A DNA stretch of 64,000 nt, taken from the NCBI GenBank assembly GCA_963703335.1, contig OY969812.1, forward strand, positions 496,001 through 560,000. Direction: 5' to 3'. Shown one piece after another: positions 51,217 to 59,518 of the stretch. The stretch's first letter is position 1; every line of letters begins with the position of its first letter. A model generated the notes under the pieces. It was not told the DNA's origin and did no database searches. It saw only the letters and a program-made list of their open reading frames with translations. The translations under genes were made by a program, and so were the position numbers. This DNA comes from VRUE01 sp963703335. GTDB lineage: Bacteria; Actinomycetota; Thermoleophilia; Solirubrobacterales; 70-9.

Positions 51217-52164
51217 TCAGGCGGGCTGATGGGCGCGGGGGCTCCAGCCGGCGCGCGCGGCGGTATCGGTGAACTCATCGGCGAAAATCGGCCAGAGCTC
51301 ACGGGGCAGGTCGTGGCCCATGCCCTCAAAGATGCGCAGCCGGGCGCCAGGAATGGCGTTCGCCGTGGCGCGGCCTCCGCTGGGCCGGATCAGCGTGTCG
51401 CGGGTCCCGTGGATCACGGTCACCGGCAGGTCGAGCTTGCGCAGTGCAGCGGTGCGATTGCCGGACGCTGAGATCGCGTGCAGCTGGCGCAGCACGCCGC
51501 GCGGATTGTGTGAGCGGTCGTACATTTCCCCCGCCACCCGCCGCAAGCGCGCCTCGTCCATCGGGTAAGCCGGCGAGCCGATCAGCTTGTAGGTCTTGAT
51601 GATCCGCTCGATGTAGGCATCGCGGCCCCTCGGCGCCTCGGCCATCATCAGCGCGAAGACTTTGAAGGTCGGCGTGCCGACGCGGCGACTGCCGGTGGTC
51701 GAGTGCATCGACACCAGCGAGCGGACCCGGTCGCGGTGCTCGATCGCCAGCGTCTGGCCGATCATGCCGCCCATCGAGACGCCGGCCACATGGGCCGAGT
51801 CGATCTCGAGGTGGTCCATCAACCCGACCGCGTCGTCGGCCATATCGGAGAGCAGGTAGGCGGCTCTCTCGCGACGGGCGAGGAAGAGGTCGCGGCGGCC
51901 CGGTACGCCGGCGTCATCGAGCATCGTCGAGCGGCCGATGTCCCGGTTGTCGAAACGGACGACGCGGAAGCCGCGTTCGGCCAACAGCGAGCAGAACTCC
52001 TCATCCCAAGCAAGCATCTGCGTCGCCAGGCCCATCACCAAGAGCAGCGGCTCGCCGTCGGGGTCCCCCACCTCCTGGTAGGCGATCTCGATCCCGTTGC
52101 TGGGCGCGAAGCGCTCTTCGCTCAACTCGGCCACGCCGGCAAGTCTAGTCGGGTAACTGGCCAA
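51217..52164 (-). CDS. Alpha/beta hydrolase (RdmC/AclC-like fold)
   Basis: 315 residues. LLLVMGLATQMLAWDEEFCS, VVRFDNRDIGRSTMLDDAGV, nucleophile AGVSMGGMIGQ, acid in IHGTRDTLI and His in EGMGHDLP. The R-x-DNRDxGxS segment is typical of the methylesterase-like group including aclacinomycin methylesterase. The stop lies two bases after tRNA-Leu. Divergent from the phosphoesterase gene. Substrate unknown. Confidence 0.9.
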   Translation of the reverse strand: MASYPTRLAGVAELSEERFAPSNGIEIAYQEVGDPDGEPLLLVMGLATQMLAWDEEFCSLLAERGFRVVRFDNRDIGRSTMLDDAGVPGRRDLFLARRERAAYLLSDMADDAVGLMDHLEIDSAHVAGVSMGGMIGQTLAIEHRDRVRSLVSMHSTTGSRRVGTPTFKVFALMMAEAPRGRDAYIERIIKTYKLIGSPAYPMDEARLRRVAGEMYDRSHNPRGVLRQLHAISASGNRTAALRKLDLPVTVIHGTRDTLIRPSGGRATANAIPGARLRIFEGMGHDLPRELWPIFADEFTDTAARAGWSPRAHQPA

Positions 52165-52221
52165 ACAGCCTGTTTAAAGTGCAACGTTTTTCGGCTCCCT
52201 GAGAGCCATAAGACGTTGCAC
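52163..52221. promoter_or_regulatory. Palindrome and hairpin in the divergent intergenic region
   Basis: AAACAGCCTGTTT (52163-52175) is a 13-bp palindrome. Beside it GTGCAACGT (52179-52187) pairs with ACGTTGCAC (52213-52221) around an inner GGCTC/GAGCC stem. Both sit between the hydrolase start (52164) and the phosphoesterase start (52237), so an operator or leader hairpin is possible. Confidence 0.5.
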
Positions 52222-52236
52222 CGCTAGTTTGCGCGG

Positions 52237-53364
52237 ATGCGCACGGCGATCGTCTCAGACCTGCACCTCGGCAGCGGCACTGGCGAGGACCTCGTCAGCG
52301 ACCCGGCGATCCGCGCCGTCCTGCTCGAGGAGATCGCCTCCGCCGACCGCCTCGTCCTGCTCGGCGACGTGCTCGAGCTGCGCGACTTCCCCTTGGCGCG
52401 AGTCCTCGAGCTCACGCAGTCGTTCTTCGCCGAGCTCGGCGAGGCGATGGCGGGGCGCCGCATCGTCCTCATTCCCGGCAACCACGACCACCGCCTCGCC
52501 GAGCCGCTGCTGGAAGAGCTCTACCTCGGTGGCGGCACGCTCGGCCTCGAGCACCGGGCGCTGGCGGCAGGTGAGACGCTGACGCGGATCGACTCTGCGC
52601 TCTGTGAGGCCGAGCTCAGCGTCGCCTATCCCGGGGTCTGGCTGCGGGAGGACGTCTACGCTACCCACGGTCACTACATGGACTGTCACATGACCCTGCC
52701 GCGGCTGGAGTGTCTCGCCGCTGCGGCGATCATGCGTAGTGGTCTCCGTCCTCCCGAGGCAGCCGTCCCCGGAGACTACGAGCGCATCCTGCGACCCCTC
52801 TACGGCTTTGCCTCCGGTCTCGCCGAAGGCGGCTTGTCCAGCAGGGCAAACCGGCCCTCCGAGCGGGCCTGGCGCACGGTCTCCGGGAACATCCGCAATG
52901 GCGGTCGCGTCGCCAAGGCCACCCGCAAGGCGGCGATCGGCGCGGGTGTCCCGGCCGGGGTCTGGGTTCTCAACCGCCTCCTGCGCGCCGACTTCGCTCC
53001 CGACATCTCCGCCCCGGCGATCACCCGCGACGGCATCGCCGCCGGAACCGAGCTGGCGCGACGGCTGCAGATAGACGCCGCTCACGTGATCACCGGCCAC
53101 ACCCACCGCGCCGGCCCGGAAGAGGGCGACGCGGAGTGGCCGCTGGCCGGCGGCGGCACGCTCCACAACACCGGCAGCTGGGTCTTCGCCAACGTCTTCC
53201 ACCACCCCGGCGCCCCGCCAGGGCCCTACTGGCCGGGGACCGTTACCTGGCTCGAGGACGACGGTCCGCCGCGGCGCAAGCGCCTGCTGATCAAGCGTCC
53301 TAGAGAGGAACTGCGGGGCGCGGCGCGGCGCACGGCCGAGCGGCTCAGAGCCACTCGGCGATGA
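52237..53364 (+). CDS. Calcineurin-like metallophosphoesterase
   Basis: 375 residues. All metal-binding motifs: SDLHLG, LLGDVLELRD, PGNHDH, ATHGHYMDC and TGHTHRAG. The small N-terminal core with these spacings resembles LpxH/YfcE-type phosphoesterases, although an actinobacterium without lipid A would use another phosphodiester. An insert of about 120 residues (SGLAEGGLSSRANRPSERAW onward) holds a hydrophobic GAGVPAGVWVLNRLL. The 3' end overlaps the convergent dehalogenase by 20 bp. Confidence 0.88.
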   Translation: MRTAIVSDLHLGSGTGEDLVSDPAIRAVLLEEIASADRLVLLGDVLELRDFPLARVLELTQSFFAELGEAMAGRRIVLIPGNHDHRLAEPLLEELYLGGGTLGLEHRALAAGETLTRIDSALCEAELSVAYPGVWLREDVYATHGHYMDCHMTLPRLECLAAAAIMRSGLRPPEAAVPGDYERILRPLYGFASGLAEGGLSSRANRPSERAWRTVSGNIRNGGRVAKATRKAAIGAGVPAGVWVLNRLLRADFAPDISAPAITRDGIAAGTELARRLQIDAAHVITGHTHRAGPEEGDAEWPLAGGGTLHNTGSWVFANVFHHPGAPPGPYWPGTVTWLEDDGPPRRKRLLIKRPREELRGAARRTAERLRATRR

Positions 53365-54214
53365 TCCGGCCGATCTCCGGCCCCGCGTCCTCCTGCAGGA
53401 AGTGGGAGGCGTTCTCGACTTTGCGCGGCGGCGGGAAATTGAGCTGCTCGGAGACTCGTTCACCGACCGAGAAGGGAAGGATGAAGTCCGAGTCTGCCCA
53501 GAGGACGAGCGTGGGCCGGTCGTCCTCGCGCAGCGCATCGGCAACCGCCTTGCCCTCCGCGGCACCCGGCGCGTCGGGCTCGGTCGGCAGGATCAGCGGA
53601 AAGGCTCGCGCGCCCGCTTTCGACTCGGGAGTCGGGTAAGGCGCGTCGTAGGCGGCGATCACCTCGTCGCCCGGGTCCTCCTTGCAGCCACCGCGCACGA
53701 GCATCCCGATTGGCACGTCAGCGTTGTCGCGGACGAACTCGCGGAACTTGAGCCAGGCGTCGCTCATCCGCTGATGGCCGGTGAAGGGACCGGTCTCCAT
53801 GATCACGATGCGAGAGAAGCGGTCGGGGTGCTCGACAGCGAGGCGCAGCCCGATCGGCCCGCCCCAGTCGTGCACGACCGCCGTGGCGTCGCGCACGTCG
53901 AGCTCCTCCAGCAGCTTTGAGATCAGCTCGACGTGGCGGTCATAGGTGTACCAGCCGACATCGGTGGGCTTATCGGAGCGGCCGAAGCCGGCGTAGTCGG
54001 GGGCGATGCAGCGGTAGCCCGCGTCACGCACCGGTGGGATCACCTTGCGCCAGAGATAAGACCAGGTCGGCTCGCCGTGGAAGAAGACGACGGGCTTGCC
54101 CTCCCCCTCGTCGAGGTAGGCCAACCGCAGGCCATCGATCTCGCGATAGCTCGACCCGAACGGGAAGTCCGGTAGGCCTTGCAGGCTCTCCTCCGGGGTG
54201 CGGACGACATCCAT
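53345..54214 (-). CDS. Haloalkane dehalogenase
   Basis: 289 residues. Hallmarks of the family: oxyanion and halide motif HGEPTWSYLWRK, nucleophile Asp with halide-binding Trp in VVHDWGGPIG, acid in LWADSDFILPF and the catalytic His in ENASHFLQED. It hydrolyses carbon-halogen bonds to alcohol and halide. Related epoxide hydrolases share the fold but lack HGEPTWSYLW. ATG start; monocistronic. Confidence 0.9.
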   Translation of the reverse strand: MDVVRTPEESLQGLPDFPFGSSYREIDGLRLAYLDEGEGKPVVFFHGEPTWSYLWRKVIPPVRDAGYRCIAPDYAGFGRSDKPTDVGWYTYDRHVELISKLLEELDVRDATAVVHDWGGPIGLRLAVEHPDRFSRIVIMETGPFTGHQRMSDAWLKFREFVRDNADVPIGMLVRGGCKEDPGDEVIAAYDAPYPTPESKAGARAFPLILPTEPDAPGAAEGKAVADALREDDRPTLVLWADSDFILPFSVGERVSEQLNFPPPRKVENASHFLQEDAGPEIGRIIAEWL

Positions 54215-54394
54215 GGCGCGCAGCCTATGCCAGCGAGTGCGGAAAGTCCCTGATCACGGTTGGATGAGCGCCGCTCCTCGTCCTGGCCAAGTCGGCAAAT
54301 CTCGCTCTGGCGCAGGAAATCTGGGGCACCCCACGAATAGGCTCGCGCATGATGTCTTGATGTCTCTGTCTATTCGTGGACGAAAGGGTTGGCT

Positions 54395-54778
54395 ATGAAC
54401 GAGGAGAGCACACTCAGTGGCTGGTGGGTGTTTGCCGGCGTGTTGCTATTGGTGGCAGGCGTCCTGAACATCATTTACGGCATTGCCGCGATCGGCGACT
54501 CGAAGTTCTTCACCGAGAACGCCACCTACATCATCAGCGGCCTGCACACATGGGGATGGGTCATGCTGATCCTCGGCGTGCTCGAGCTCGTCGCCGCCTT
54601 CTCGCTCTTCTCGGGAGGAGAGTTCGGACGCTGGTTCGGCATCTTCATCGCCGCGCTGAACTCGATGGGCGCGCTGCTCTCGATCCCGGCCTACCCGTTC
54701 TGGTCGCTGGCGATCTTCGCCCTCTCGATCATCATCATCTACAAGCTGGCCGAGGGGCCGGAAGGCGCCGTCAGCTAG
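54395..54778 (+). CDS. DUF7144-like four-helix membrane protein
   Basis: 127 residues from ATG 54395 (AAAGGG upstream). Four helices: WWVFAGVLLLVAGVLNIIYG, WGWVMLILGVLELVAAFSLF, GIFIAALNSMGALLSIPAYP, WSLAIFALSIIIIYKLA. The pattern matches a family widespread in Actinobacteria, function unknown. Its end overlaps the convergent RDD gene by eight bases. Confidence 0.82.
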   Translation: MNEESTLSGWWVFAGVLLLVAGVLNIIYGIAAIGDSKFFTENATYIISGLHTWGWVMLILGVLELVAAFSLFSGGEFGRWFGIFIAALNSMGALLSIPAYPFWSLAIFALSIIIIYKLAEGPEGAVS

Positions 54779-55853
54779 GCGAAGAGCCGACTACACGTTG
54801 TGACCGAAGGCCCCGGGTTTCCGGGGTCTTCGTCGTTGCGGCTGCGGCGAGCGTCGGCTCCGCGACATCCAAACGCGACCAGGGCGCCGGGGTGCGCTCG
54901 TTGCCCTCGTAGACCACGTCGACGCCGCTGAGCCGGTCGTCCCAGGCGCGGCGGCGCTCGTCGAAGAGGATGCCGAGGAAGCCAAGGCCGAACGGAATCG
55001 CCGCCAGGGTCAGGCCGATCAGGCGTCTGACCGCTCGGCCGAAACGCAGGCCTCGCCCTTCGACGTCGAGTCTGATCCCAACGAAGCGCATGCCGAGCGT
55101 CTGGCCGGCGAGAGACCAGAAGCCGACCAGATAGAGACCGCCAAGCGCGAACCAGAGCGTCGTGCCCACCACCAGCGCCGCGTCCGAGACGCCGTTGCCG
55201 TTGCCAGTGAAGGCCGAGGCGATCAGCGCCGCGACCGCAGCCAGGCCAGAGAAACCGAGGTTGACGATCAGCACGTCGAGACCGAAGGCGAGGCCGCGGG
55301 TAACCGCACCGGCGCGGTCGGTCGGCTCGGTCCGTCGCTTCCTGAAGAAGATTCGCCGCGCCACCCGCTCGACCACACCGTCGAGGCGCCGCGTGCCATT
55401 ACCGATCGTGTGGCCGACGTCCTCGATCATGCCGACGCTCTGAGCGCTGATCGCGGCGCGGATCTCCGGCGCCTCGGCAATCCGCTCGACCAGCCGCTGC
55501 GCCTCGTCGCTGGCGAGCAGACGAAGCCAGACCTCATCGACCAGCTCGCTGTCGAGTGCCTCGACCAGTGCACGCTTGACCGCCTCGCTCTCGAGCGCGC
55601 TGTTCATCGCCTCCTCGACGATCGGGCCTTTCAGGACCCGCGCGATCGCCCGTTCGACCGCCTCGCTCTCGACCGCGGCGACCATTGCCTCCTCGGCAGC
55701 GGCCACGACTGCCTGGTCGAGCCCGGTCGCCTTGCCGACAGATCGCGCGCTGCGCACGCCGGCGCCAAGCAGCCGCACTGAGATCGGCAAGGGCCTGCCC
55801 GAGGGTCCGTCGCCCGAGGGCGGGACAGAGTTCGCGTTCGGGCCGTCTGCCAT
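54771..55853 (-). CDS. RDD-family membrane protein
   Basis: 360 residues. The first 165 are helical and charged with repeated E-S-E-A-V (AVESEAVERAIARVLKGPIV, SALESEAVKRALVEALDSEL). The RDD domain follows: TRGLAFGLDVLIVNLGFSGL, WSLAGQTLGMRFVGIRLDVE, RAVRRLIGLTLAAIPFGLGF and FDERRRAWDDRLSGVDVVYE. RDD proteins are ion or sodium-proton transport related or of unknown role. Confidence 0.88.
   Translation of the reverse strand: MADGPNANSVPPSGDGPSGRPLPISVRLLGAGVRSARSVGKATGLDQAVVAAAEEAMVAAVESEAVERAIARVLKGPIVEEAMNSALESEAVKRALVEALDSELVDEVWLRLLASDEAQRLVERIAEAPEIRAAISAQSVGMIEDVGHTIGNGTRRLDGVVERVARRIFFRKRRTEPTDRAGAVTRGLAFGLDVLIVNLGFSGLAAVAALIASAFTGNGNGVSDAALVVGTTLWFALGGLYLVGFWSLAGQTLGMRFVGIRLDVEGRGLRFGRAVRRLIGLTLAAIPFGLGFLGILFDERRRAWDDRLSGVDVVYEGNERTPAPWSRLDVAEPTLAAAATTKTPETRGLRSQRVVGSSPS
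54805..54832 (+). terminator. Hairpin after the DUF7144 gene
   Basis: CGAAGGCCCCGG (54805-54816) pairs with CCGGGGTCTTCG (54821-54832) around GTTT, a 12-bp stem with one G-T, 26 nt after the stop. It lies inside the 3' coding part of the convergent RDD gene. Little U tract. Confidence 0.65.
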
Positions 55854-55894
55854 CGCCCGGCGAGTATAGGGCGGCCCGGCGTGAGGCCGGACGG

Positions 55895-56281
55895 CTAGAA
55901 GGGCTGGTCGAGGGTGCTCATCGGGTGCAGCTCACCCTTCTCCAGAGCCTCCGTGCGCAAGTGGCCGATCGCCTGGTACTCGGCGGAGCCGATCATCTCG
56001 AGGAACGCCTGGCGGGTGGGATATTCGACCAGCAAAACCGAGTCCCAGCCGCCCTCACCGAGGAGCGGCGTGGCCGGCTCGCCGAGGAAAACCAGACGGG
56101 CGCCGGCTTTCTCAAGCAATGGCGCGACGGCGGCGCCGTATTCGGCGTAGCGCTCGCGACCGCCGTCGGGCTTGAAGCGGAGCAGGTTGAGCATCACGAC
56201 CGGCTCCTCCCCCCCAGCCCGCTCGGAGAACGCCGCAAACCCCTCGGGGTTGAGCGGCTCTGCATCGGGCGGCCCGTTCAT
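55895..56281 (-). CDS. DUF1330-like ferredoxin-fold protein
   Basis: 128 residues. PVVMLNLLRFKPDGGRERYA, then LVFLGEPATPLLGEGGWDSV, LLVEYPTRQAFLEMIGSAEY and HLRTEALE follow the DUF1330/dimeric alpha-beta barrel pattern. These small proteins bind or oxidise aromatic or haem-like ligands in some cases; no active site is evident. ATGA overlap with the Nudix gene upstream. Confidence 0.82.
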   Translation of the reverse strand: MNGPPDAEPLNPEGFAAFSERAGGEEPVVMLNLLRFKPDGGRERYAEYGAAVAPLLEKAGARLVFLGEPATPLLGEGGWDSVLLVEYPTRQAFLEMIGSAEYQAIGHLRTEALEKGELHPMSTLDQPF

Positions 56282-56781
56282 CGCACCAGCAACCTATCGA
56301 TGAAGGCGGCCTGCGCGGGGTTGATCTTCCCCTTCGCCTCCTCTGGCCGGAACCACTCGGCTCGGTCAACCTCGGGGAACTCACCCCGTGTGCCCGAGCG
56401 GGGCGGCCACTCCATCTCAAAAGTGTTGCTGTTTAGGTCGGCCGGATCAAAATCGGTCTCGGCGGCCCAACAGTGGACGAGCTTGCCCCCCTTCTGGCGA
56501 GCCGAGCCAAGCTCGACCAGCTGCGCGAGGGTGAGACCGAGCGAGGAGCCGAGCTCCTCCTCGAGCTCGCGCAGCGCACAAGCCTGCGCCTCCTCGTCCT
56601 CGCCGACTTCGCCCTTGGGAATCGACCAGGCGCCCTCATCTTTCTTCGCCCAGTAGGGCCCACCGGGGTGGACGAGCAGCACTTCGAGCGAGTCGTCGCC
56701 GCGGCGGTAGGGAAGTATCCCGGCGGAGGTTGCTGCCACCACCAGGACGGTAGCCGACCACGCGCATCCGACATTGACCAC
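56278..56781 (-). CDS. Nudix hydrolase
   Basis: Up to 167 residues. The Nudix box is complete: GEVGEDEEAQACALRELEEE followed by LG (G-x5-E-x7-R-E-L-x-E-E). LVHPGGPYWAKKDEGAWSIP precedes it, as in diadenosine polyphosphate or dinucleotide hydrolases of the NudF/YjhB kind. The GTG at 56781 lies inside a large hairpin, so an internal GTG around 56740 may be the true start. Coupled to the DUF1330 gene. Confidence 0.9.
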   Translation of the reverse strand: MVNVGCAWSATVLVVAATSAGILPYRRGDDSLEVLLVHPGGPYWAKKDEGAWSIPKGEVGEDEEAQACALRELEEELGSSLGLTLAQLVELGSARQKGGKLVHCWAAETDFDPADLNSNTFEMEWPPRSGTRGEFPEVDRAEWFRPEEAKGKINPAQAAFIDRLLVR

Positions 56782-56810
56782 CCCAGAGCGGGGTCAATGT
56801 CGGATGCGCG
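56761..56810. repeat. Perfect 19-bp-arm hairpin between the FAD and Nudix genes
   Basis: Arms 56761-56779 and 56792-56810, loop 12 nt. It begins one base after the stop of the upstream oxidoreductase gene and covers the annotated start of the Nudix gene. It resembles the junction hairpin at 7064-7120 in form but not sequence. Confidence 0.8.
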
Positions 56811-57977
56811 TCAAGCGACCCGCCTCAGCTCGCCGCGCTGGCTGCCCGCGGCCGCCAGGGCGAGACCGCCAGCCTCGGTCCCGCTCCCCCAGGCGACCTC
56901 GGAGAGCAGACCCGGCGCGGCGACCATGTCGCCGGCGAGGAAGACCCCATCGCCGCGGTCGACGGCGGGCCGGTCACGCCAGGTCTTGCCGGGATGGTCA
57001 AGCGGGCCAGTTCGACCCTCCATCACCTGGCGGCGGCGCCAGCGCTCGCGCTCGTCCAATCCCGTGAACGAGGCTTGAAGCAGGCGCTCGAGGCGCATAC
57101 CCGCCTGGTCGGCGCTCTCGTCAGGACGCACCGGCATCTGCGCCTGCACCAGCTCCTCGCCGTCCGGAGCGAGCGAGTGGTCGGCGGCGCTGAAGCGCTC
57201 GACCCAGCCCGACTCGTCGAGGTCGGAGACGACGAAGGGATCGCCGCGCCGGTGCTTGAGCCCGACGTCGATGCAGACCGTGTGCCCGGCGGGCCAGCTC
57301 AGCGAGTCGTCCCCCAGCAGCTGTCCCGCCCGACCCAGTTCGGTGGCGACGATCACCGGCGGCGCGGGCAGCGTCTCAACCGCGTGGCCGGTCGCGATCT
57401 CGACGCCGAGGCGACGCGCCCGCGCCTCCAATGCGGAGACGAGCGAGCCCCAGCCACCGCGCAGGTAGCGCGCGGTGGGCGGTGGGCTGAGCAAGACGCG
57501 AACCGAGTGCTTCCAGACGAACGCGGCGGAGAGCTCGCCCGGGTCGTGGTGGAAGGTGTAGACGCCCGCGGCCGCCGAGAGCATCGCGGCGGTGCGCTCG
57601 TCGGAGTGGCTGGCGACCCAGTCACGGAAGCATTGATCTACCGGGGCTTCGCGGCCACGCAGCCGCAGTACCGCCGGAATCGTGCCCAGCGGCGGCGTGC
57701 GCCTGACCTCTCCCTGCCAGCGAAAGCGAATTCCCGCCAGCGGTGGTCCCGAGTAACGCGGTAGCAGCTCGCGCTCGACCAGCCACGACCAGAGCGGCCC
57801 GTCCTTATAGATGACGTGCGGACCGAAGTTCGCCTTGTATGGACCGCCCATGCTGCGCGCGCGGCCGCCGAGGGCTTCGTGCGCCTCGAACAGACGAACC
57901 GGAGCGCCACCTTCCGCCGCCGTAATCGCAGCCGTAAGCCCCGCGAGCCCACCTCCAACGACCGTGATCCTGCTCAT
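56811..57977 (-). CDS. FAD-dependent oxidoreductase (phytoene desaturase/amine oxidase-like)
   Basis: About 388 residues from ATG 57977 with GAGGGG upstream. N-terminal dinucleotide motif TVVGGGLAGLTAAITAAEGG, then FEAHEALGGRARSMGG, typical of phytoene-desaturase and protoporphyrinogen-oxidase relatives. The C terminus has GVFLAGDMVAAPGLLSEVAW, the second FAD contact. Substrate unknown. Divergent from the MocR regulator, its likely controller. Confidence 0.87.
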   Translation of the reverse strand: MSRITVVGGGLAGLTAAITAAEGGAPVRLFEAHEALGGRARSMGGPYKANFGPHVIYKDGPLWSWLVERELLPRYSGPPLAGIRFRWQGEVRRTPPLGTIPAVLRLRGREAPVDQCFRDWVASHSDERTAAMLSAAAGVYTFHHDPGELSAAFVWKHSVRVLLSPPPTARYLRGGWGSLVSALEARARRLGVEIATGHAVETLPAPPVIVATELGRAGQLLGDDSLSWPAGHTVCIDVGLKHRRGDPFVVSDLDESGWVERFSAADHSLAPDGEELVQAQMPVRPDESADQAGMRLERLLQASFTGLDERERWRRRQVMEGRTGPLDHPGKTWRDRPAVDRGDGVFLAGDMVAAPGLLSEVAWGSGTEAGGLALAAAGSQRGELRRVA

Positions 57978-58026
57978 CGCGCCCCTCGCTTTCGTCTTCG
58001 GCTTTCGTCCTCGGCTGAGTTTGTAC

Positions 58027-58110
58027 TTGTCGCGCATTGCGCGACAAAAGGCGAAGTCACCATCTGGGTGGTGATGGTAGGGGTCTACTGGCCCTGTATA
58101 CAGTGCCAGT
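58027..58110. promoter_or_regulatory. Two palindromic operator candidates in the FAD/MocR divergent region
   Basis: TTGTCGCGCA-T-TGCGCGACAA (58027-58047) has perfect 10-bp arms. At 58087-58110 ACTGGC and GCCAGT flank CTGTATACAG, a 24-bp palindrome with one mismatched pair, ending just before the regulator's start at 58112. Both are suited to dimeric GntR-type binding. Confidence 0.7.
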
Positions 58111-58111
58111 C

Positions 58112-59518
58112 GTGGCGCGTTCTGCAGAGCCAGTTGGACCTGGTCTGCTCGTCGAGCTGGACCGCGAGGCGGACGTGCCGCTGCACGAGCAGATCGAGCG
58201 CTCGATTCGGGAGAACGTTCGGGCCGGGCGCCTCAACGCGGGGTCGAGGCTTCCCTCCAGCCGCAGCCTCGCGGCAGAGCTGGGGATCTCGCGCGGCGTG
58301 GTCAGCGAGGCGTACGGCCAGTTGGCAGCAGAGGGCTATTTGCTCGCGCGCCAGGGCGCGCCGGTGCGCGTCGCCCACACCGTGCGGGCCGTCACCCCTC
58401 GGTCCCCCTCCCCCTCGCTGCTGCCCAGCTTCACCCATCGCCTCGATCCCGGCCTGCCGGATCTCGCCGGGTTTCCGCGCGATCGCTGGCTGCGCTCGCT
58501 GCGAGCCGCCTGGCGGCAGGCGCCGATCGATGCCGTCGACTACCCCGATCCGCGCGGCGTCCCCGCCCTGCGCGAAACGCTCGCCGAATACCTGGGCCGG
58601 GTTCGCGGCGCCGCGGCGGATCCCGAGCAGTTGATGATCTGTACCGGATTCAGCCAGGGCCTCTCGATGATCGCTCGATGGTTGCGCAACCGCGGCATCA
58701 CCAGCGTCGCGCTCGAGGACCCCGGCTGGCACAGCCACCGGCTGATCCTCGAACAGGCTGGCCTCGGCGTGGAGCCAATCCCGGTTGACGCCGAGGGACT
58801 GAGGGTTGACCTGCTCGAACGCAGCGAGGCGGCCGCCGTGATCGTCACCCCGGCCCATCAGTTCCCCACCGGCTCCGTGCTGAGCAGCGAGCGCCGGGCG
58901 GCCCTGATCGATTGGGCCGAGACGGGCGAGCGGCTGATCGTCGAGGACGACTTCGATGCCGAGCTTCGTTACGACCGCACCCGCGTCGGCGCCCTGCAGG
59001 GCCTGGCTCCCGAGCGGGTCGCCTACATCGGCTCGGCGAGCAAGCGGCTGGTTCCGGGCATGCGCCTCGGCTGGATGCTCATGCCCTCCTGGCTCGGCTG
59101 GCCGCTGATCTCGGTCAAGGCGATCGAGGACCGCGGCTCGGAGGCGATCGGCCAGCTCGCCCTGCACGACTTCATCGTTCGCGGCGAGCTCGACCGCCAC
59201 CTGCGGCGGATGCGGCTGCGCTACCAGCGGCGCCGCGAGGCGCTGATGGAATCGCTCGCGCGGCACCTGCCTGATGCACGGGTCGATGAGGGTGCTGCCG
59301 GCCTCTACGAGCTGGCCGAGCTCCCAGAAGGAACAGACGAGGCGGCGCTGGTCAGCGCCGCCGCCAGCTGCGGGGTCGGCGTCGAGGGTCTCTCCTTGCA
59401 CCGCTTCAGGCCCGGTGGTCCGCCTGGCCTCGTTCTCGGCTTTGCCGGTCTGCCCGAGCCCGCGATCGAGCAAGGGGTCCGCCTCCTCGCCGAGGCAGCA
59501 GCCGAGGCCCAGCGCTGA
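58112..59518 (+). CDS. MocR/PdxR-type regulator (GntR HTH plus PLP aminotransferase fold)
   Basis: About 468 residues from GTG 58112 (58103 is possible). A winged helix of the GntR family (READVPLHEQIERSIRENVR, SRLPSSRSLAAELGISRGVV, AYGQLAAEGYLLARQGAPVR) is fused to a fold-type I aminotransferase domain with VEDDFDAELRYD and the PLP Lys in GSASKRLVPGMRLGW. Such proteins sense PLP or amino compounds rather than catalyse. It probably controls the divergent oxidoreductase. Confidence 0.92.
   Translation: MARSAEPVGPGLLVELDREADVPLHEQIERSIRENVRAGRLNAGSRLPSSRSLAAELGISRGVVSEAYGQLAAEGYLLARQGAPVRVAHTVRAVTPRSPSPSLLPSFTHRLDPGLPDLAGFPRDRWLRSLRAAWRQAPIDAVDYPDPRGVPALRETLAEYLGRVRGAAADPEQLMICTGFSQGLSMIARWLRNRGITSVALEDPGWHSHRLILEQAGLGVEPIPVDAEGLRVDLLERSEAAAVIVTPAHQFPTGSVLSSERRAALIDWAETGERLIVEDDFDAELRYDRTRVGALQGLAPERVAYIGSASKRLVPGMRLGWMLMPSWLGWPLISVKAIEDRGSEAIGQLALHDFIVRGELDRHLRRMRLRYQRRREALMESLARHLPDARVDEGAAGLYELAELPEGTDEAALVSAAASCGVGVEGLSLHRFRPGGPPGLVLGFAGLPEPAIEQGVRLLAEAAAEAQR

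Noticed and set aside
58085..59473. 462-codon frame antisense to the MocR regulator
   Set aside because: Shadow frame; the sense strand has complete GntR and PLP motifs.
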